Below, piece after piece: positions 44,486 through 56,409 of a stretch of DNA of 64,000 nt. Made by a program: the position numbers and the translations under genes. How positions within the stretch are numbered: the stretch's first letter is position 1; every line of letters begins with the position of its first letter. The notes beneath the pieces are model-generated. The model saw nothing but the letters and a program-made list of their open reading frames with translations. It was not told the origin of the DNA and made no database searches. Origin of the DNA: Eucommia ulmoides (lineage: Eukaryota; Streptophyta; Magnoliopsida; Garryales; Eucommiaceae); the NCBI GenBank assembly GCA_016647705.1, contig CM028327.1, forward strand, positions 6,333,726 to 6,397,725. Direction: 5' to 3'.

Positions 44486-47400
44486 TCACTGGGAAGTGTT
44501 ATTGACTTTGATCTCTATGAGCTCTTCAACAGGTTGTCGGCAAATCGGGCATTTGTTCGATTGAAGCCTTAATGCTTTTGCGCATTCACTGCACATACAC
44601 TGAAAATACGCAACATTTTTCATATTAGGGCATTAAGAAATTGAGAACAGAAAGAAAAAAAAGTTCCCGTATTTTTGTTCTGATCCCAATTTTCCACGAA
44701 AATATGCAGAGCATTTTCAAATTAGGGCACAGGACATGAAGAAATTGAGAAATAAAAAATGGCAAAAGGCATGGCAAAAAACAAGACATGATTTTATTAG
44801 ATAACTGCGTTAAAAAAAATGTGTTTGTTTTGGTGTTTCTGTTTCAAAAAATTTGTTTACAAAATCGAGCAGAAAAGAAACATTTATTTTTTGTTCTCAT
44901 ATTTGTGTTCTGTTGATTTTTCCCCAATTTTCGACAAACATAAGACTAAACAAACTAGGCTTAGTGTTTATGTTACCAAAAAGAATTGGAACCAAAAAAA
45001 AAAAAACTAAACTATTTTAATCATAGAATTTACTTTTAAAACGTGGGATCAGAACAAAACTGATTTTTTTTGTTCCCAAAATCATTGGCATAAAAAAAAA
45101 GGATAATTTATCAGATCAGTTAAGTAAATCAACAAACTTGTGTTGTTTGTTTGGGGCTTGTTTAGTTTGGTTTTCAAAAACAGTTTTTGAAAATTTTGAA
45201 AACTGTTTCTGGAAATGATCTAAAGGAAAAATAATAATAAAATTATAAATAATAAAAATATAATATCAAAGGGAGACAATGTGATAGATTAAGTAATGTG
45301 GAAAAATCATTTTGTAATAGTGTTCTTGAGTTGGGTTGTTAAAAAGAAAAATTGTACTATTTGGTGTTTTTTGAAAAGTTTTTGAGTTGGGTTGTTAAAA
45401 AGAAAAAATTGTACTATTTTGTGTTTTTTGAAAACTCGGAACAAAACTTGAAAACTTAACCAAACAGCAGCCTTTCTGTTTCATTCCCAAAAACATACAA
45501 AATTGACAAAAATAAATAAATAAATAAACACGGGCGCACGTGCACACAGATTTACATGCATGCACACACACATATATATTTCAGTTTTGATCCCAGAATT
45601 TTGTCGTAAAATCTGGGATCAGAACAGAAACAACTTTTCAGAAACCAGAATAAAAAAACCAACCGGCACCTTATGAGTTCAAAGAAAAAATCCCTTACCA
45701 TATGTCGGCACGGAAGAACAGCCGTATCCTTAGGTTCCGTCATGCAAATCACACAATCCTTCCCCGAATCATTATCATTAAAGCTCTCTGAAGAATTTCC
45801 AATTCCATATATCTCCCGAAGCTCATACCGAACCCCGTCAATCCACAGTATCTGCCTAACCACTCTCGTTTTAAAACAATCCCCCACCTCACCATTCTTA
45901 TCCAACACCGCCTGAGTTATCTGCATATGTGGAGAATCACCCCCGAAATTTTTGTCCGTTTCGGCAGAAATCACGAGTGGAAAAACGTCTTCATCCGGGG
46001 AGGGTTTAGAGAGATCATCTAATTCGAAGAAACCCAAGTCAATGCCGGTCCCTGATGGCTGACAAAATCTCTGGCCGAGCCCTTTCGAGAAGGGCACTTT
46101 TACGGGTACGTAGGACTCTGGGAATACAGGGACGAAACGGCAACCGGGCCCCTCTTTCGCAAAGTAGAAGATGGTGATGCTGTTTTCAAAGAGAGAAGAA
46201 TTAGGCACCGTTTGATAACGTTTTTTTAAAATACTTAGTTGATTTTTCACATTGTTTCACTTTAGAAAGAGTACTTTTAAAAATGAAAATAAAATAAGAA
46301 AGTAAAAACATATTTCGGAAAAATATAAAGTAAAAGGGCAGCTAGTGCATGACGGCTCCCGACATTGCGAGGTTTAGGGAGAGTCAGATGTACGTGGTCT
46401 TATCTCTGTATACAGAGAGACTGTTTCCAAGATATGAACCCAGGTCCTCCAGGTCACAATAGAGCAACCTTACCGTTATATCCAAGGCTCACCCTCTTAA
46501 AAAATGTAGAAAGTAGTTGCTTTTTATTTTTCCGATTTTTATATCATAAGAGATCGGTGGAATAGAACCTTTGTGCCCACCTTTTTTTAATCATTTATAT
46601 TTTTTTTTGGGATTAAGAGATCATTTATAAGAATAATACTAAAATATTATCTCTACACTATCAAATACATTTTATTTTTTTGCTTTTACTTTCAAGTAAA
46701 AGTATTTTTATATTAAATTAGACACTGTTTAGTATCTTTTTTTAAGAAATTACTAAAATAAAATAAAAAATATAGGCAACTGAAAAAAGTGCATAGGGAG
46801 GTCTTAATTCGTAGATATTCATTGATCTCTTAAAATATTTAAAAAAAATAAATAAATTTGCTTTTCAAAAAAAAAAAAAACTTAAATTCATGTTTTTGCT
46901 CTTTTGATTTTTAAAGCACTTGTTTTGTAAGTGCAAAACATTCGTTTACAATGAAAATTAATTACTTTTTTACTTTTAAGCAAAAAAGTACTTAGAAATG
47001 GTTACTAGACAGTGCCTTAACTTTTTTGATTTTTCAAAAAGTACTTAAAAAAAAGCGTTACCAAATAGTGCCTTAATCTTGCTAATTCAACAAATAACCA
47101 TGTAATCTAAAATAAAGAAAATAAACACACGCGTGACATGGTAACATAATGTAAATCAAGCATGCACAAAACAATGATGGGCTCCTAAAGTTCAAATGAG
47201 CATCCAAAATAGGCTTAGCTTTATCTTTCTTAAAGTTTGTTTGAAGACAATATGACCTAATCCATCACCGATAACTAGAGAACGTGACACGTGATGTGCG
47301 TATGCAACTATTCTCTATCTTTTAAAAATTATAAATTCAAGATAAAATATATATAAACAAAAAAAAATCGCTCGGTTTTGTCACCACTCACTGAGGATCT

Positions 47401-48852
47401 TGGAGGAGACAAATTAGAAACAGACTTAAACATGACATTATTTGCACAAAGTGGTTGCTCTCGAAATTCAAATACAAAACTTCACGATTATTGGGTGTAA
47501 CCTTTTACTACTAGACCAGTTACCCCTACACACACACACACACGTGTGTGTGTGTATGACAAATCAATATACATTTTTCAAACATATTTTGCTTACATAT
47601 TTTAAGAAAATATAAATAAAAGAAGGTGACGTTCCACATGCCTCTCTCGTTCTCTCTCAGTTTATTTATTCAAAAGTTTAATTTCTTTCTCCATGCCAAA
47701 CTGTGGAGTCTCCTTTATTAAAGCCCACATTCATTCTCTCTCTCAATCCCTAGCTACCCGCCCATTTCTCAAACCCGATGGCCCATCACGCATCTCTATC
47801 TGCATAACCATGAGCCATCGCAAAACAATCCTCTTTTAACCCAATATTTGATTTGTTAAAATTTAGAATCCCCCGAATTTGTGGATTTTAGAGTATGTTT
47901 TATTTTATTTTTTTATTTTGGTGCAGTACCCTCCTTATTCCAGGGGTGAATTTTTACTTTCTTGATGCATCAAGATTATTGAGCAACAATTAATTAAGTT
48001 TTGAACGATGACAAAAGAAATTACAAATATATTTCTAGGTTCAAATTGGATGTCAACCTTAATAATGTCATTTTCTATATTGAATTTGAAGTTTTTTGTT
48101 AGTGCAATTTGTTGTAACTATTGAATTAACGATGGAATAGTATATATAATTATTTAAATTAAATTATGTGCCTTTAGACACAAGATATACGATAGTATAT
48201 ATAGAAATCACGCAATTTTTTCTAGGGTATATAGGAATGCAAGGTTGCTTAGACCCTTCCTCCCTAGATCCCTTGCGCTACGTTTGATACACGGGATTCG
48301 GCACGGGATTAGAATGGTCATGGGAAATGACCATTTCATTCCTATGTTTAGTACATGGGATTAAATTCCATTCCCATTACCAATGATTTTGCTAATCCCA
48401 CAAAATATGGGATTAACCAATCCTAAGATAAATTTGGCATTGATTAATCCTATTTACATGGGATTAAGTTTTAATCCTTCATCGGTTAAAAAATGAGACT
48501 AAACACTAACAAAGTATTGGAATTGGATGAAATTTAATTAAATTGCTAATTTACTCTTCGAAAATTTAATTAAATTAGTATTTTATCCTTTGAATTTCTA
48601 ACAAATATATCCCTTAATTTTTATTTATTTTTACACTTCCCTCCCCACTCATTCCTCCCTATACCATCTTCTCCCGTTAGAATCCGATGCTGGCAGTTGG
48701 CGCCACTCTCTCTCTCTCACACCCCCCCCAGTCCCCATTCGTACCACCCCGACTCTCGCCGGTAACACTACTGCCATCCTCCGTTAGCCCCCCACCCCTT
48801 GTCCACCGCCTCCCTCTTCTTCTTCTTCTTCTCTCTCTTCTATACACATACA

Positions 48853-48919
<67 letters not shown>

Positions 48920-51885
48920 CCTCTTATTTGAAACTTCATTTGGTTTATGCTCGAATATTCTTTATTTAAAAAAAATTATATGTTTTTCAACTGGAGACTT
49001 TATTGTACAAATACATTTATTCCCAACATTAATCAAACATTGGAATGAGAATGGTCATTCCAATACCACATCTAATCCCTTTTGTAACCAAACATTGGAA
49101 TGGTAATGACAATTCCATTCTATTACCATACTAATTCCGATCTTATTGTCATTCCATTCCATTAAAGCGTACCGAACGCAGCGCTGTAGTTTAGGAGTCT
49201 TATGCACTGGGTTTCTTTTTCTAGAATGATTGCAAGTATTGTGGATGTTGTTGTGGCACTACAACAATGTAAAATAATAAAAAATAAATAAAATTATTTG
49301 AAATTTTAATCTTCAAGATGAAGTACTTGTAATTTTAGTAATATCCGAGATGGAAAAATTTGGAGATCAAATGGTAGCCTATGATTTGATCATTTAGGGT
49401 TCTTTAATTTTGGAAATGGGAAACTCAGGAGGACATTTCGCACATGATCAAGTGGGGAGGGTTAAAATGGAGAAACACAGTTAGGATAATATGTGATATT
49501 AAAGTACGTTGCAATCGAAATGAATATTTTGTAAGAATGCAATAAGACTAGCGATGTAATATGATTTAAAATGTGGATGGTAAACAAAAAACATGTTCTG
49601 AAAGTAATGTACTTGAGATGAAGACATTCAGGTGGATGAATGGTAAGTCAAATATTGATAAAATAATAAATGAGGTTATTAGAAAGAGGTTAGGAACATC
49701 ACCCATTGACGATAAGATGAGAAAAAATCATTTGTTGGTTGAAAGGGAGTGATAGACTTCAAAAAAACATAGGAAGTGAAACTTAGGAATGATTTCATAG
49801 TATGAAAATGAATGGAATTTCCCTAGAACAATCTCTACGGTGCACGTAGTTGACCCTAATAAAATATTTTGGTGGTGGAGTTTACGACGAAACAATATAA
49901 TATGCAAAATTGTGGATGGTTAAGGGAGAGACTATAGTCATACCACAACCTCTCTATCCCTAAATGATATAGGCTATGTATAGTTCTGGTGTTATTGAGA
50001 AATAGACATCCAAATTGAATACTCCAAATCCATATATATATATATATAGGGTAGCCTAGCGTAGGAACACTGCCGCCATTACAGTCTAAAGAGGGTCAGA
50101 TGTACGCAACCAGTAACCTTATATATAGAGAGATTGTTTACAAGATTTGAAACCAAGACATCCATATCACAGTGGAACAACCTTACCATTGTACCAAAAG
50201 CTCAAACCATATAACATATATATGTGTGTGTGTGTGTGTGTTACTCCTTTGCAGAGACTATGAAAATATCGGATCCAAGAACTTCAAAAAAACTAACCAT
50301 GGGTTTTGACCATTTTGGATGTATCAACAACATATTTCTGTGTTTAAAAGTAGACTTACGAAATCTCAACTATCATAATGAAACAAGATTGAGTGTATTT
50401 ATAACTTTTAAGCACCCAGAAAAGAAGATTGAGAGAAAATTATTTACGATAGTTTGGACATGTGCATAGAAGACCCATAGAAACACCAGTGATACAATGC
50501 AATTTAGTTCAAGCGCGGGGGGCTATTAGAGAGAGATATAAGTCTAAGAAAACTCAGGACGAGACTATTAGAATTGATTTGATGATATTAAACCTGATTA
50601 AGGGGATGACCCTTGATCGATCTTTATAACGTAAATCATGTGGCCGACCCTACTTAAGTAGCACAAAGACTTAATGATTGTTGTTGTTGTAAGCATTTTG
50701 AGGGGAACCTCTCCTTTGGCCTTCAAAAAGAAGTTCAACAAACAACGAAACTAAGATTATCTTCTCATTCGGAAGGCAAAAAACAAGCATACAAGAGCCT
50801 TAAAACTTACTCATAATTAACAAAACCTATAAAGATACTCTTTAAGTTAATAACTTACAATGGCCTAAAGACAAATCTACACTGAAATTTCACTTCAATT
50901 ACGATAATGCAATAATGTAAAGCGAACAAAGTACATACTATAACCTATCTCCTCACCGGTGAAAGCAAAGAAAACCTACAAATGCCCATCCTTGGACTTG
51001 ACATTAGGCTATACACTATAATGTGTGTGTAAATTCACTAGTAATGTGTGCAAATAATTTGACTACAATGTATTGCTTCTGTTTCTCCAATTTGACACAC
51101 ACACACACACACACACTTTTCTTTGAAAAGGGGGAAAGATTTTAAACAGAGAGGCTTCCTAGTGATCCTTCCAGTTCATATTTCATATTTACTTATGATT
51201 TAATCCAATTTTCACATTTATTTGTCCAGAGGGATCAAGAATTCTTTACTTTCTCATCAATCTTTCTAGCTCAACCTCACAATCAAAACTGCAATCTTAG
51301 AATCATCAAATCCAACAAATAGATCAATGCACTGTAGCTATAGCACACACATAACAGGTATGCAACATTATATATATAGAGAGAGAGAGAGAAAGAGAGA
51401 GAATCTGCATACCTCCCATCGAGCAATGCATCGAAAACGAAGGAAACCAGATGATGATCCGGGTTTTGCTCATCGATCTCAAGCCTCAACGTATCTTTAT
51501 GCACATTCACATCATTCGTGACCTTCTTGGCATGCTGATGGTCCACGTACGGTGCCGGTGTCAGTGGCGGAGCCACGACCGGAGGCGGTGGAAAGCTGGT
51601 CCACCCGGTGTTCTGATAAGCGTAATAGGGGCCGACGAAATTGGAGCGACCCATCATGGGATTCGCGTAATTGCAGGTATGGTACCCATTGGAATAGTAA
51701 TACGAGGAGTATGCTGGCGGAGGAGGTGGAAGTGGCGGCGGCGGTGGCGGTGCGGGGTGGGCGGGATGAGAAGGGTAAGGGTATGAAGAAGATGAAGAAG
51801 GCGTAGATGAGGAGATAAGCTGAGAAGGTGTGTGTGGGTTATGGTAGTAATTGCTGTTGTTTCTTCTGCTAAACCATATACCCAT
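44486..51885 (-). CDS. RING-type E3 ubiquitin ligase, LOG2/LUL family
   Basis: LOG2 and LUL proteins are plant relatives of animal Mahogunin (MGRN1). They attach ubiquitin to target proteins at membranes; Arabidopsis LOG2 works with GDU1 in amino-acid export. Exons (minus strand): 51413-51885, 45699-46179 and 44486-44599, joined in frame to 355 codons. The N-terminus MGIWFSRR has Gly2, Ser6 and basic residues 7-8, a good N-myristoylation signal, as in LOG2. A Ser/Pro/Tyr-rich region follows (20-110). The conserved pre-RING (DAR2) region runs from about residue 115 to 295, with [28 protein letters not shown] and [11 protein letters not shown]. The RING is C3HC4: C300, C303, C315, H317, C321, C324, C335, C338. 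The tail is [12 protein letters not shown] followed by KVNNTSQ. Intron 2 splits the RING after M318. Splice sites: GTATGC..AACAG and GTAAGG..TTTCAG. Length fits the family (about 340-390 aa). Which LUL member it is cannot be settled by eye; the substrate is unknown. Confidence 0.95.
44600..45698 (-). other. RING gene intron 2, with a MITE
   Basis: A 1,099-bp phase-0 intron. A TIR element at about 45153-45472 has left end GGGGCTTGTTTAGTTTGG and inward right end GGCTGCTGTTTGGTTAAG. Within it is a ~57-bp tandem duplication ('gagttgggttgttaaaaag' twice, about 45330-45430). The rest is AT-rich. Confidence 0.7.
46204..47072. mobile_element. PIF/Harbinger-like MITE next to a splice acceptor, with nested insertions
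   Basis: Target-site duplication TTA at 46201-46203 and 47073-47075. Ends GGCACCGTTTGATAACG and, inward from the right, GGCACTATTTGGTAACGC. A second MITE of the same type sits inside at 46721-47016 (TTA at 46718-46720 and 47017-47019; ends GACACTGTTTAGTATC and GGCACTGTCTAGTAACC). A SINE is nested at 46336-46497. The left end lies only 24 bases from exon 2 of the RING gene. Confidence 0.75.
46336..46497 (-). mobile_element. Au-like SINE, copy 3, nested in a MITE
   Basis: Read on the minus strand it starts 'gagccttggatataacggta' and 'aggttgctctattgtgacc'. It continues with box B 'cctgggttcatatcttgg', 'aaacagtctctctgtataca' and 'agaccacgtacatctgactc', and ends 'gcatgcactagctgccc'-like. This is the Au-type order. 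Confidence 0.75.
48275..49184. mobile_element. TIR element with C-rich interior and long (TA)n
   Basis: Left end GCGCTACGTTTGATAC and inward right end GCGCTGCGTTCGGTAC, followed by 'gggattcggcacgggatta' on one side and 'attccattccattaaagcg' on the other. The interior holds a C-rich stretch (48650-48835) and a perfect (TA)n of about 60 bases (48856-48916). I could not confirm a target-site duplication. The reading frame over the middle is compositional. Confidence 0.55.
49551..49890 (+). pseudogene. RTE-type LINE remnant (copy 2)
   Basis: Across frames it encodes YDLKCGW, then [26 protein letters not shown] and [14 protein letters not shown]. The usual RTE pattern is LYG.ECW..K..H..., MRMLRWMCG, D.IRNE.IR..VG.APIEDKMREN.L. 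This is the stretch right after the reverse transcriptase. It is dead (stops and frameshifts). Weak matches to the element's end continue to about 49890 ('cacgtagttgaccctaat'). Confidence 0.65.
50049..50206 (-). mobile_element. Au-like SINE, copy 4 (diverged)
   Basis: Read on the minus strand: 'gagcttttggtacaatggta' 'aggttgttccactgtgata', then 'tcttggtttcaaatcttgta' 'aacaatctctctatatat' and 'gcgtacatctgaccctc'. Same order as copy 3, more diverged. Confidence 0.65.
50413..50690 (+). pseudogene. 3' tail of an RTE-type LINE (copy 3)
   Basis: The DNA aligns with copy 1 (7735-8022): 'gtttggacatgtgcatagaa' against 'atttggatatgtgtatagaa', then 'gaagacccatag', 'cgagactattagaattgatt', 'tgatgatattaaacctgat' and 'gtggccgaccctactta'. 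It ends in a (TTG)n tail. Frame broken. Confidence 0.7.
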
Positions 51886-52044
51886 AATCGATCGAGCGAG
51901 AGAAAGCGAGAGGAATTTCGGAAGTTCGCGTGGATGTGCTGCTACCTGGTTGAAGAATAAGGGAAAGATGTAGAATTGGTCATTATTTTACGCGTAACTT
52001 TTCGTTTACGTTTTCGCAAGAGGTGTATCATTTAATATTTCCCA
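51886..52044 (-). promoter_or_regulatory. RING gene 5' flank (short native stretch)
   Basis: Only about 160 bases separate the start codon from the palindromic element at 52045. No clear TATA box is visible in this short stretch. Confidence 0.35.
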
Positions 52045-53240
52045 GGGGAAATTACATTTTTTATCCCTAAAGTATAGTGTGTGTGTGGGTGTGTTCGTGG
52101 ATTTTGAGATTTGACAAATTATATAGTTGATTCTTCAAATTTTATATTTATTTTAATCTTGTAAAATTAAAAATATTTCAATAATTTTAGATGAAAAATA
52201 AATTGTTATCAACACGTTGTCATCTTATAACTTCACTACACGTTTTTTTTTTCTTAATAACAATTTAAATTTTTCTCTCTTATTCTTTAGAACAATCGTT
52301 GTTTAAAAAAATATTAGATAAAAACGTTTTAAATTTAATAAAGTGATAAAATAACTGAAATATCTCCATTTAGAAGGTCATTGTTATGAGCAAAATTCAT
52401 TAAGAACGTTTTTAATTTTGTGCGATTGAAACTGATGAGGGATGTTTTTATCAAACACCCCAGACAACTCACAATACGACATGTGTCAAGGTGGTTCCCA
52501 CAGCAACCTACTTTGACTGCCCATCGTTGATAGACCAAAATATTAGGCCGACCACATCAACTATTCATCGCCCGTCAACCAGGTCTCGGGACACTGTTGG
52601 GCACCTTGTCTAGGCCAGTCACCGACCAACGACTATCGAACAGACCCTCCGTGCCACTAGGAAAGCTCATGCACCTCCATGGGCTGAGCTCTGCCTCCTG
52701 TTCATTTGGGCCAGCCCATGGTCTTTTTCTACAGGGGCGAAATGCAAGCCCAATGGCTTACACCATCCCACACGCATTCTCATTGGTCACATGTCAAATT
52801 ACCCTAATTGATTGAGCTTAGGGCTCTAATTTTCTGGAGTTAATCTGAATCGTCTTTTATAAACAGCGGGACAATAAATGCACTAGGTACATAAGAAGTT
52901 TTCTCTAAGCAATACTGAACTTTTTTTTCTCTAAATTTTTACTATCACAATAGAGAGACATTGTTGGGCACATCATAGTAGATTTTTGTGCAGGTACTAG
53001 CTCGGATTGAAAAGATTCAACCATGGACCGCTCACAGGACAAAGAACATTGCACTCGTGACCGCCAACTTAGCACAGAACTGTCATGTAGAACCTAACTC
53101 TACTTATTGCGAATGTTAGCCATTTTTCGATACCAATAGAAACAAAATGTGAAACTTAAGAGACCAAATGTATAATTTAACAAACCTTAGAATCCACATA
53201 GACACTTACCTCATGCTTTAGGGACCAAAAATAATTATTT
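52045..53240. repeat. Palindromic element, family P, copy 3, split by a 706-bp insertion
   Basis: Left part 52045-52432 ('ggggaaattacattttttat' 'ccctaaagtata' to 'gtgcgattgaaac') and right part 53139-53240 ('gaaacaaaatgtgaaactta' to 'gctttagggaccaaaaataa') join to give the same sequence as uninterrupted copies ('gattgaaacaaatgtgaaac'). The insertion is described separately. Confidence 0.7.
52433..53138 (+). mobile_element. 706-bp insertion with 5-bp target duplication, solo-LTR-like
   Basis: GAAAC occurs at both edges (52428-52432 and 53139-53143), and the interrupted host element proves the boundaries. The insert starts TGATGAGG, is GC-richer than its surroundings, has a TATA-like CTTTTATAAACAGC at about 52854, and has no coding frame. 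Length, 5-bp duplication and TATA fit a solo LTR, though its right end (ACCAATA) is not the usual CA. Confidence 0.7.
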
Positions 53241-53454
53241 TATTTTAAAGATATTCTAAATTAATTATCACATTTGTCATTATTTTTTTAAAATACTATC
53301 TTCTTAACCATATGTTCAATTTTCAACAAAATTATTAAACAATATAATAAAAAAAATATTCAAAACTAATTGATGCAAAATAAAACATCAGATTTGGGAC
53401 GACAAGATTATATTTTATTGGGAAATTTCATAATTATTTTCTTTTTATGTTTTG

Positions 53455-53509
53455 AAATTAAAATAAAAAACAAATTTGTGATATAAAAAATGGAATTTAT
53501 GTGTTCTAG

Positions 53510-53546
<37 letters not shown>

Positions 53547-54735
53547 AAAGACTTTTTTATTTTCAATTGTAACAAAAACAAAAAACAAAAATAGAAATAA
53601 ATTATTTTTTGTATTTTTAGAAAAATATTTTGAGATTACAAATCCAACACATTTATGTTTAAAAAAACACACATTGGATTTGTGTTTTCTAATTTACTTT
53701 AAAATTGGCTTTTGATACATATGTTGAACTTTAATTTTGAAACCTAAAAATGAGGTTTTTTTTAATTCCAAACCAAACAAGACCTTAATATGAGTCTTTA
53801 AATTTCATTAAATCAACCTCCACGCTCTTTGATTTTTTAGTACAAGACATAATACGAAAAAGGAGACTACCACTATTATTAATTGGGTCAAATTAAACCC
53901 AATTTTAATAATGATAAATCAAATGTGTCTAACACTAAAAAGTGAGGCTCAATTGAACACTGACCCTATTTATGAGAGACCGAAAAAATCATTTTCCCCT
54001 TTTTTCAGAAAAAAAGCGACTTATTCTATTCTTATTTATCAAGTTAGTTTTTACATTTTTAACTGTCACTAAATATACTATGTAATAAGATAAGACGGGT
54101 ATAAGAGGTCTCAATATTTTTCGATCGTCCGATGTCATATGGTTGTATCATTTTTTAGTCGTGGTCAACTTACTTGGTCTTATCAAGATGTATCATTTGA
54201 TCGATTAGATATATTTCTCCCCGAATATGAATTCTATCTACAACAAATATTGTTTATCCAAAAGTGTTATTTTGATTGTTTCTAATTAGTTTACTTAAAT
54301 TTCTACTAAAAAATCTAGAATGTGAGCATTTTGCTGTATGATACAAATTTCAACTTAATTTTATGGTTCATCTAATTTTGTTGTGTTTTATAATTTATTC
54401 AATTTAAAATAATATCTTTAGGCATGAGAACACGCTAGTATATTATCTTGCAACTTGATAATTTTTTTTTTGTTTTTTAATTTTTTTAATTTTGTGAAAC
54501 TCAAATAAAAAACAAATTTGTGATAAAAAAAAAGGGATTTATAATGTTCTCTTACTTACTTTAAAGTTGGCTTTAATACATAGCTTTAACCTAAATTTTT
54601 AACCTAAAAATGAGGTTTTCTTTAAATTCCGAACCAAACAAGACCTTGATATGAGTCTTTTAATTTCATTAAATCAAGCTCCACCCTCTTAATTTTTTAG
54701 TACAAGATCTAATTGGAAAAGGAGACTATAAACTT
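53455..54735 (+). repeat. Pair of direct repeats about 1 kb apart
   Basis: About 53460-53875 and 54495-54735 share 'aaaaacaaatttgtgata', 'cctaaaaatgaggtttt', 'ccaaaccaaacaagacctt', 'atatgagtcttt.aatttca' and 'ttttttagtacaaga'. The first copy contains a poly-A insert (53512-53543). The DNA between is AT-rich without a gene. Confidence 0.55.
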
Positions 54736-54754
54736 TTTTTTTTTTTTAAAAAAA

Positions 54755-55619
54755 GGAAAAATTATATTTTTGGTCCGTAAAGTATGTGGTAGGTGTCTAT
54801 GTGGGTCATGATGTCTATCAAATTATACATTTGGTCTTTCAAGATTCATATTCGTTTTAATCGCACAATATTAAAAACATTGTTAATGATTTTGGATGGA
54901 ATATGATTATGCTCGGCATAATGGCCTTATAACAAGGATATATTTCTTATTTCATCCCTTCAGTAATTCTAAAACATTTTTCTCTTACCCTTTTTTAACA
55001 ACAATTTTTTTGAATAATGAGAAAAAAAAAAAAAAAAACTAAATCGTTGATAAGAAAAAAAAAATGTTTTAAATTTAGTGAAGTGATATAGTGACAAAAA
55101 TATCCCATTAGATAGCCATATGTCGAGAACAATTCATCTTTCATTCGATGTCGAGAATAATTTTTTAAATTTTGTGGGATTGAAAGAAATGTGGAACTTC
55201 ATGGATCACATGTGCAATTTGGCAAATCTTAGGGTCCATAGTCACGTGTTATGCTCAGTACGTAACCTTCTAATGTGTATATTTTTCTCATTTTATCTTT
55301 TCATTAAACCTAAGACGTTTATTCTTTACAACGATTCAGTTTTTCTCGCTCATTTTTCAGACGAATCGTGGTTAGAAAAATATTATGATTCAAACCTATT
55401 TTCATCAGGTAAAGGGAAATGATGAAAAATCCTTATTAAAAGATTACGTGCTGAGCACAAACCATTTTTTTATTTTTATCTAAAATCATTATAATGATTT
55501 TGATTTTACGGGATTAAAATAAATGTGAAATTAGAGGGACCAATTGTGCAATCTAATAAACCTCGGGATCCAAATAAATACTTGTTCCATACTTTAGAGA
55601 CCAAAGTGTAATTTTTCCT
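54755..55619. repeat. Palindromic element, family P, dimer
   Basis: Two consecutive fold-back units (about 54755-55240 and 55240-55619). The dimer starts 'aaaaattatatttttggtcc' and ends 'catactttagagaccaaag'. Each unit has its own centre of the AACAACGATT/AATCGTTG type (about 54998-55055 and 55325-55372). Confidence 0.6.
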
Positions 55620-56405
55620 AAATCTAGATATAAAACCCTTTTTTCTTTTATTTTTTAGTCAAGTAGATATAAAACCTAACATTTCAAGATTTTGACATTT
55701 CTATTCAACTACTAATGGGATTTTATTCAACTTGTTGACTTTCCCAAGGTGCCATTGGATTCAAGGCAGATATATATAGAATATGCATATCACATTTCAT
55801 ATATATGTTTGTGAAAGGTTCATGTATATTATTTTTATAAACAATAAATACTCCAGATAATATATGACCTATACTGTATATGAGGAAGAATGTTTGCTCT
55901 TATATATTTAACATAAATATAAGTGGAAGACAATAATGAGACCTTGTGACCCTAGAGTTGAGTATCAGAAGACAATTTTGTAACTCCCATCAGTTATGAA
56001 TCTGAACAATCACAAGGATCGTTCTCTACTTTGAATCTAATAATCTGATTTTGTATAAATTTGCATAGGCTTCGCCCAATGCAGCAAGCAGTCGGATGAA
56101 TAGCGACGACGTATGAGTGGTTATATTTATTTTATGTTCATAACACTTAGGGATGACAATTAAACCCGAAACGGAGGGTAATCGAATCAAACATGAAATC
56201 AGTAAAATAGTATTGTTTGGTTTTGGTATTGAAAATTAAAGCAGTTTTATTTTTTTTTATTTTTTTGGGATAGTAACTATGAAACAAAACCACACAATCA
56301 TTATTTTAGATATATTTTTTATATATATTGCCCCTACTTTTATTTATTTATTTTTACCTATAGCTTGTATGTTTGTGTATATATCTATTTGTACTTTCTA
56401 TGTCG
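55620..56405. other. Intergenic; nothing seen
   Basis: AT-rich DNA without a coding or repeat signal that I recognise. Confidence 0.4.
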
Positions 56406-56409
56406 TCCG

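Larger units (their letters stand above)
46180..51412 (-). other. RING gene intron 1 (5.2 kb), packed with transposon remnants
   Basis: Phase-2 intron between the two halves of the codon for S158 (AG|C). From the acceptor side it holds nested TTA-flanked MITEs (46204-47072 and 46721-47016), a minus-oriented Au-like SINE (46336-46497), a second MITE with a long (TA)n (48275-49184), RTE-LINE remnants (49551-49890 and 50413-50690), and a second minus-oriented SINE (50049-50206). The stretch 47080-48270 is AT-rich with a (CA)n/(GT)n run at about 47527-47557. The stretch 50700-51400 shows nothing but a (CA)n run near 51096-51115. Confidence 0.8.

Noticed and set aside
45673-45915. 80-codon plus-strand frame opposite RING-gene exon 2
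   Set aside because: Antisense to the conserved RING-gene exon; no independent support.
48687-49106. 139-codon plus-strand frame with repeated Ile-Tyr
   Set aside because: Runs through a C-rich stretch and a (TA)n microsatellite within a TIR element.
51327-51806. Plus-strand frames opposite the first RING-gene exon
   Set aside because: Antisense shadows of the Pro/Ser/Tyr-rich exon 1; the minus strand has the conserved LOG2/LUL sequence and a proper splice donor.
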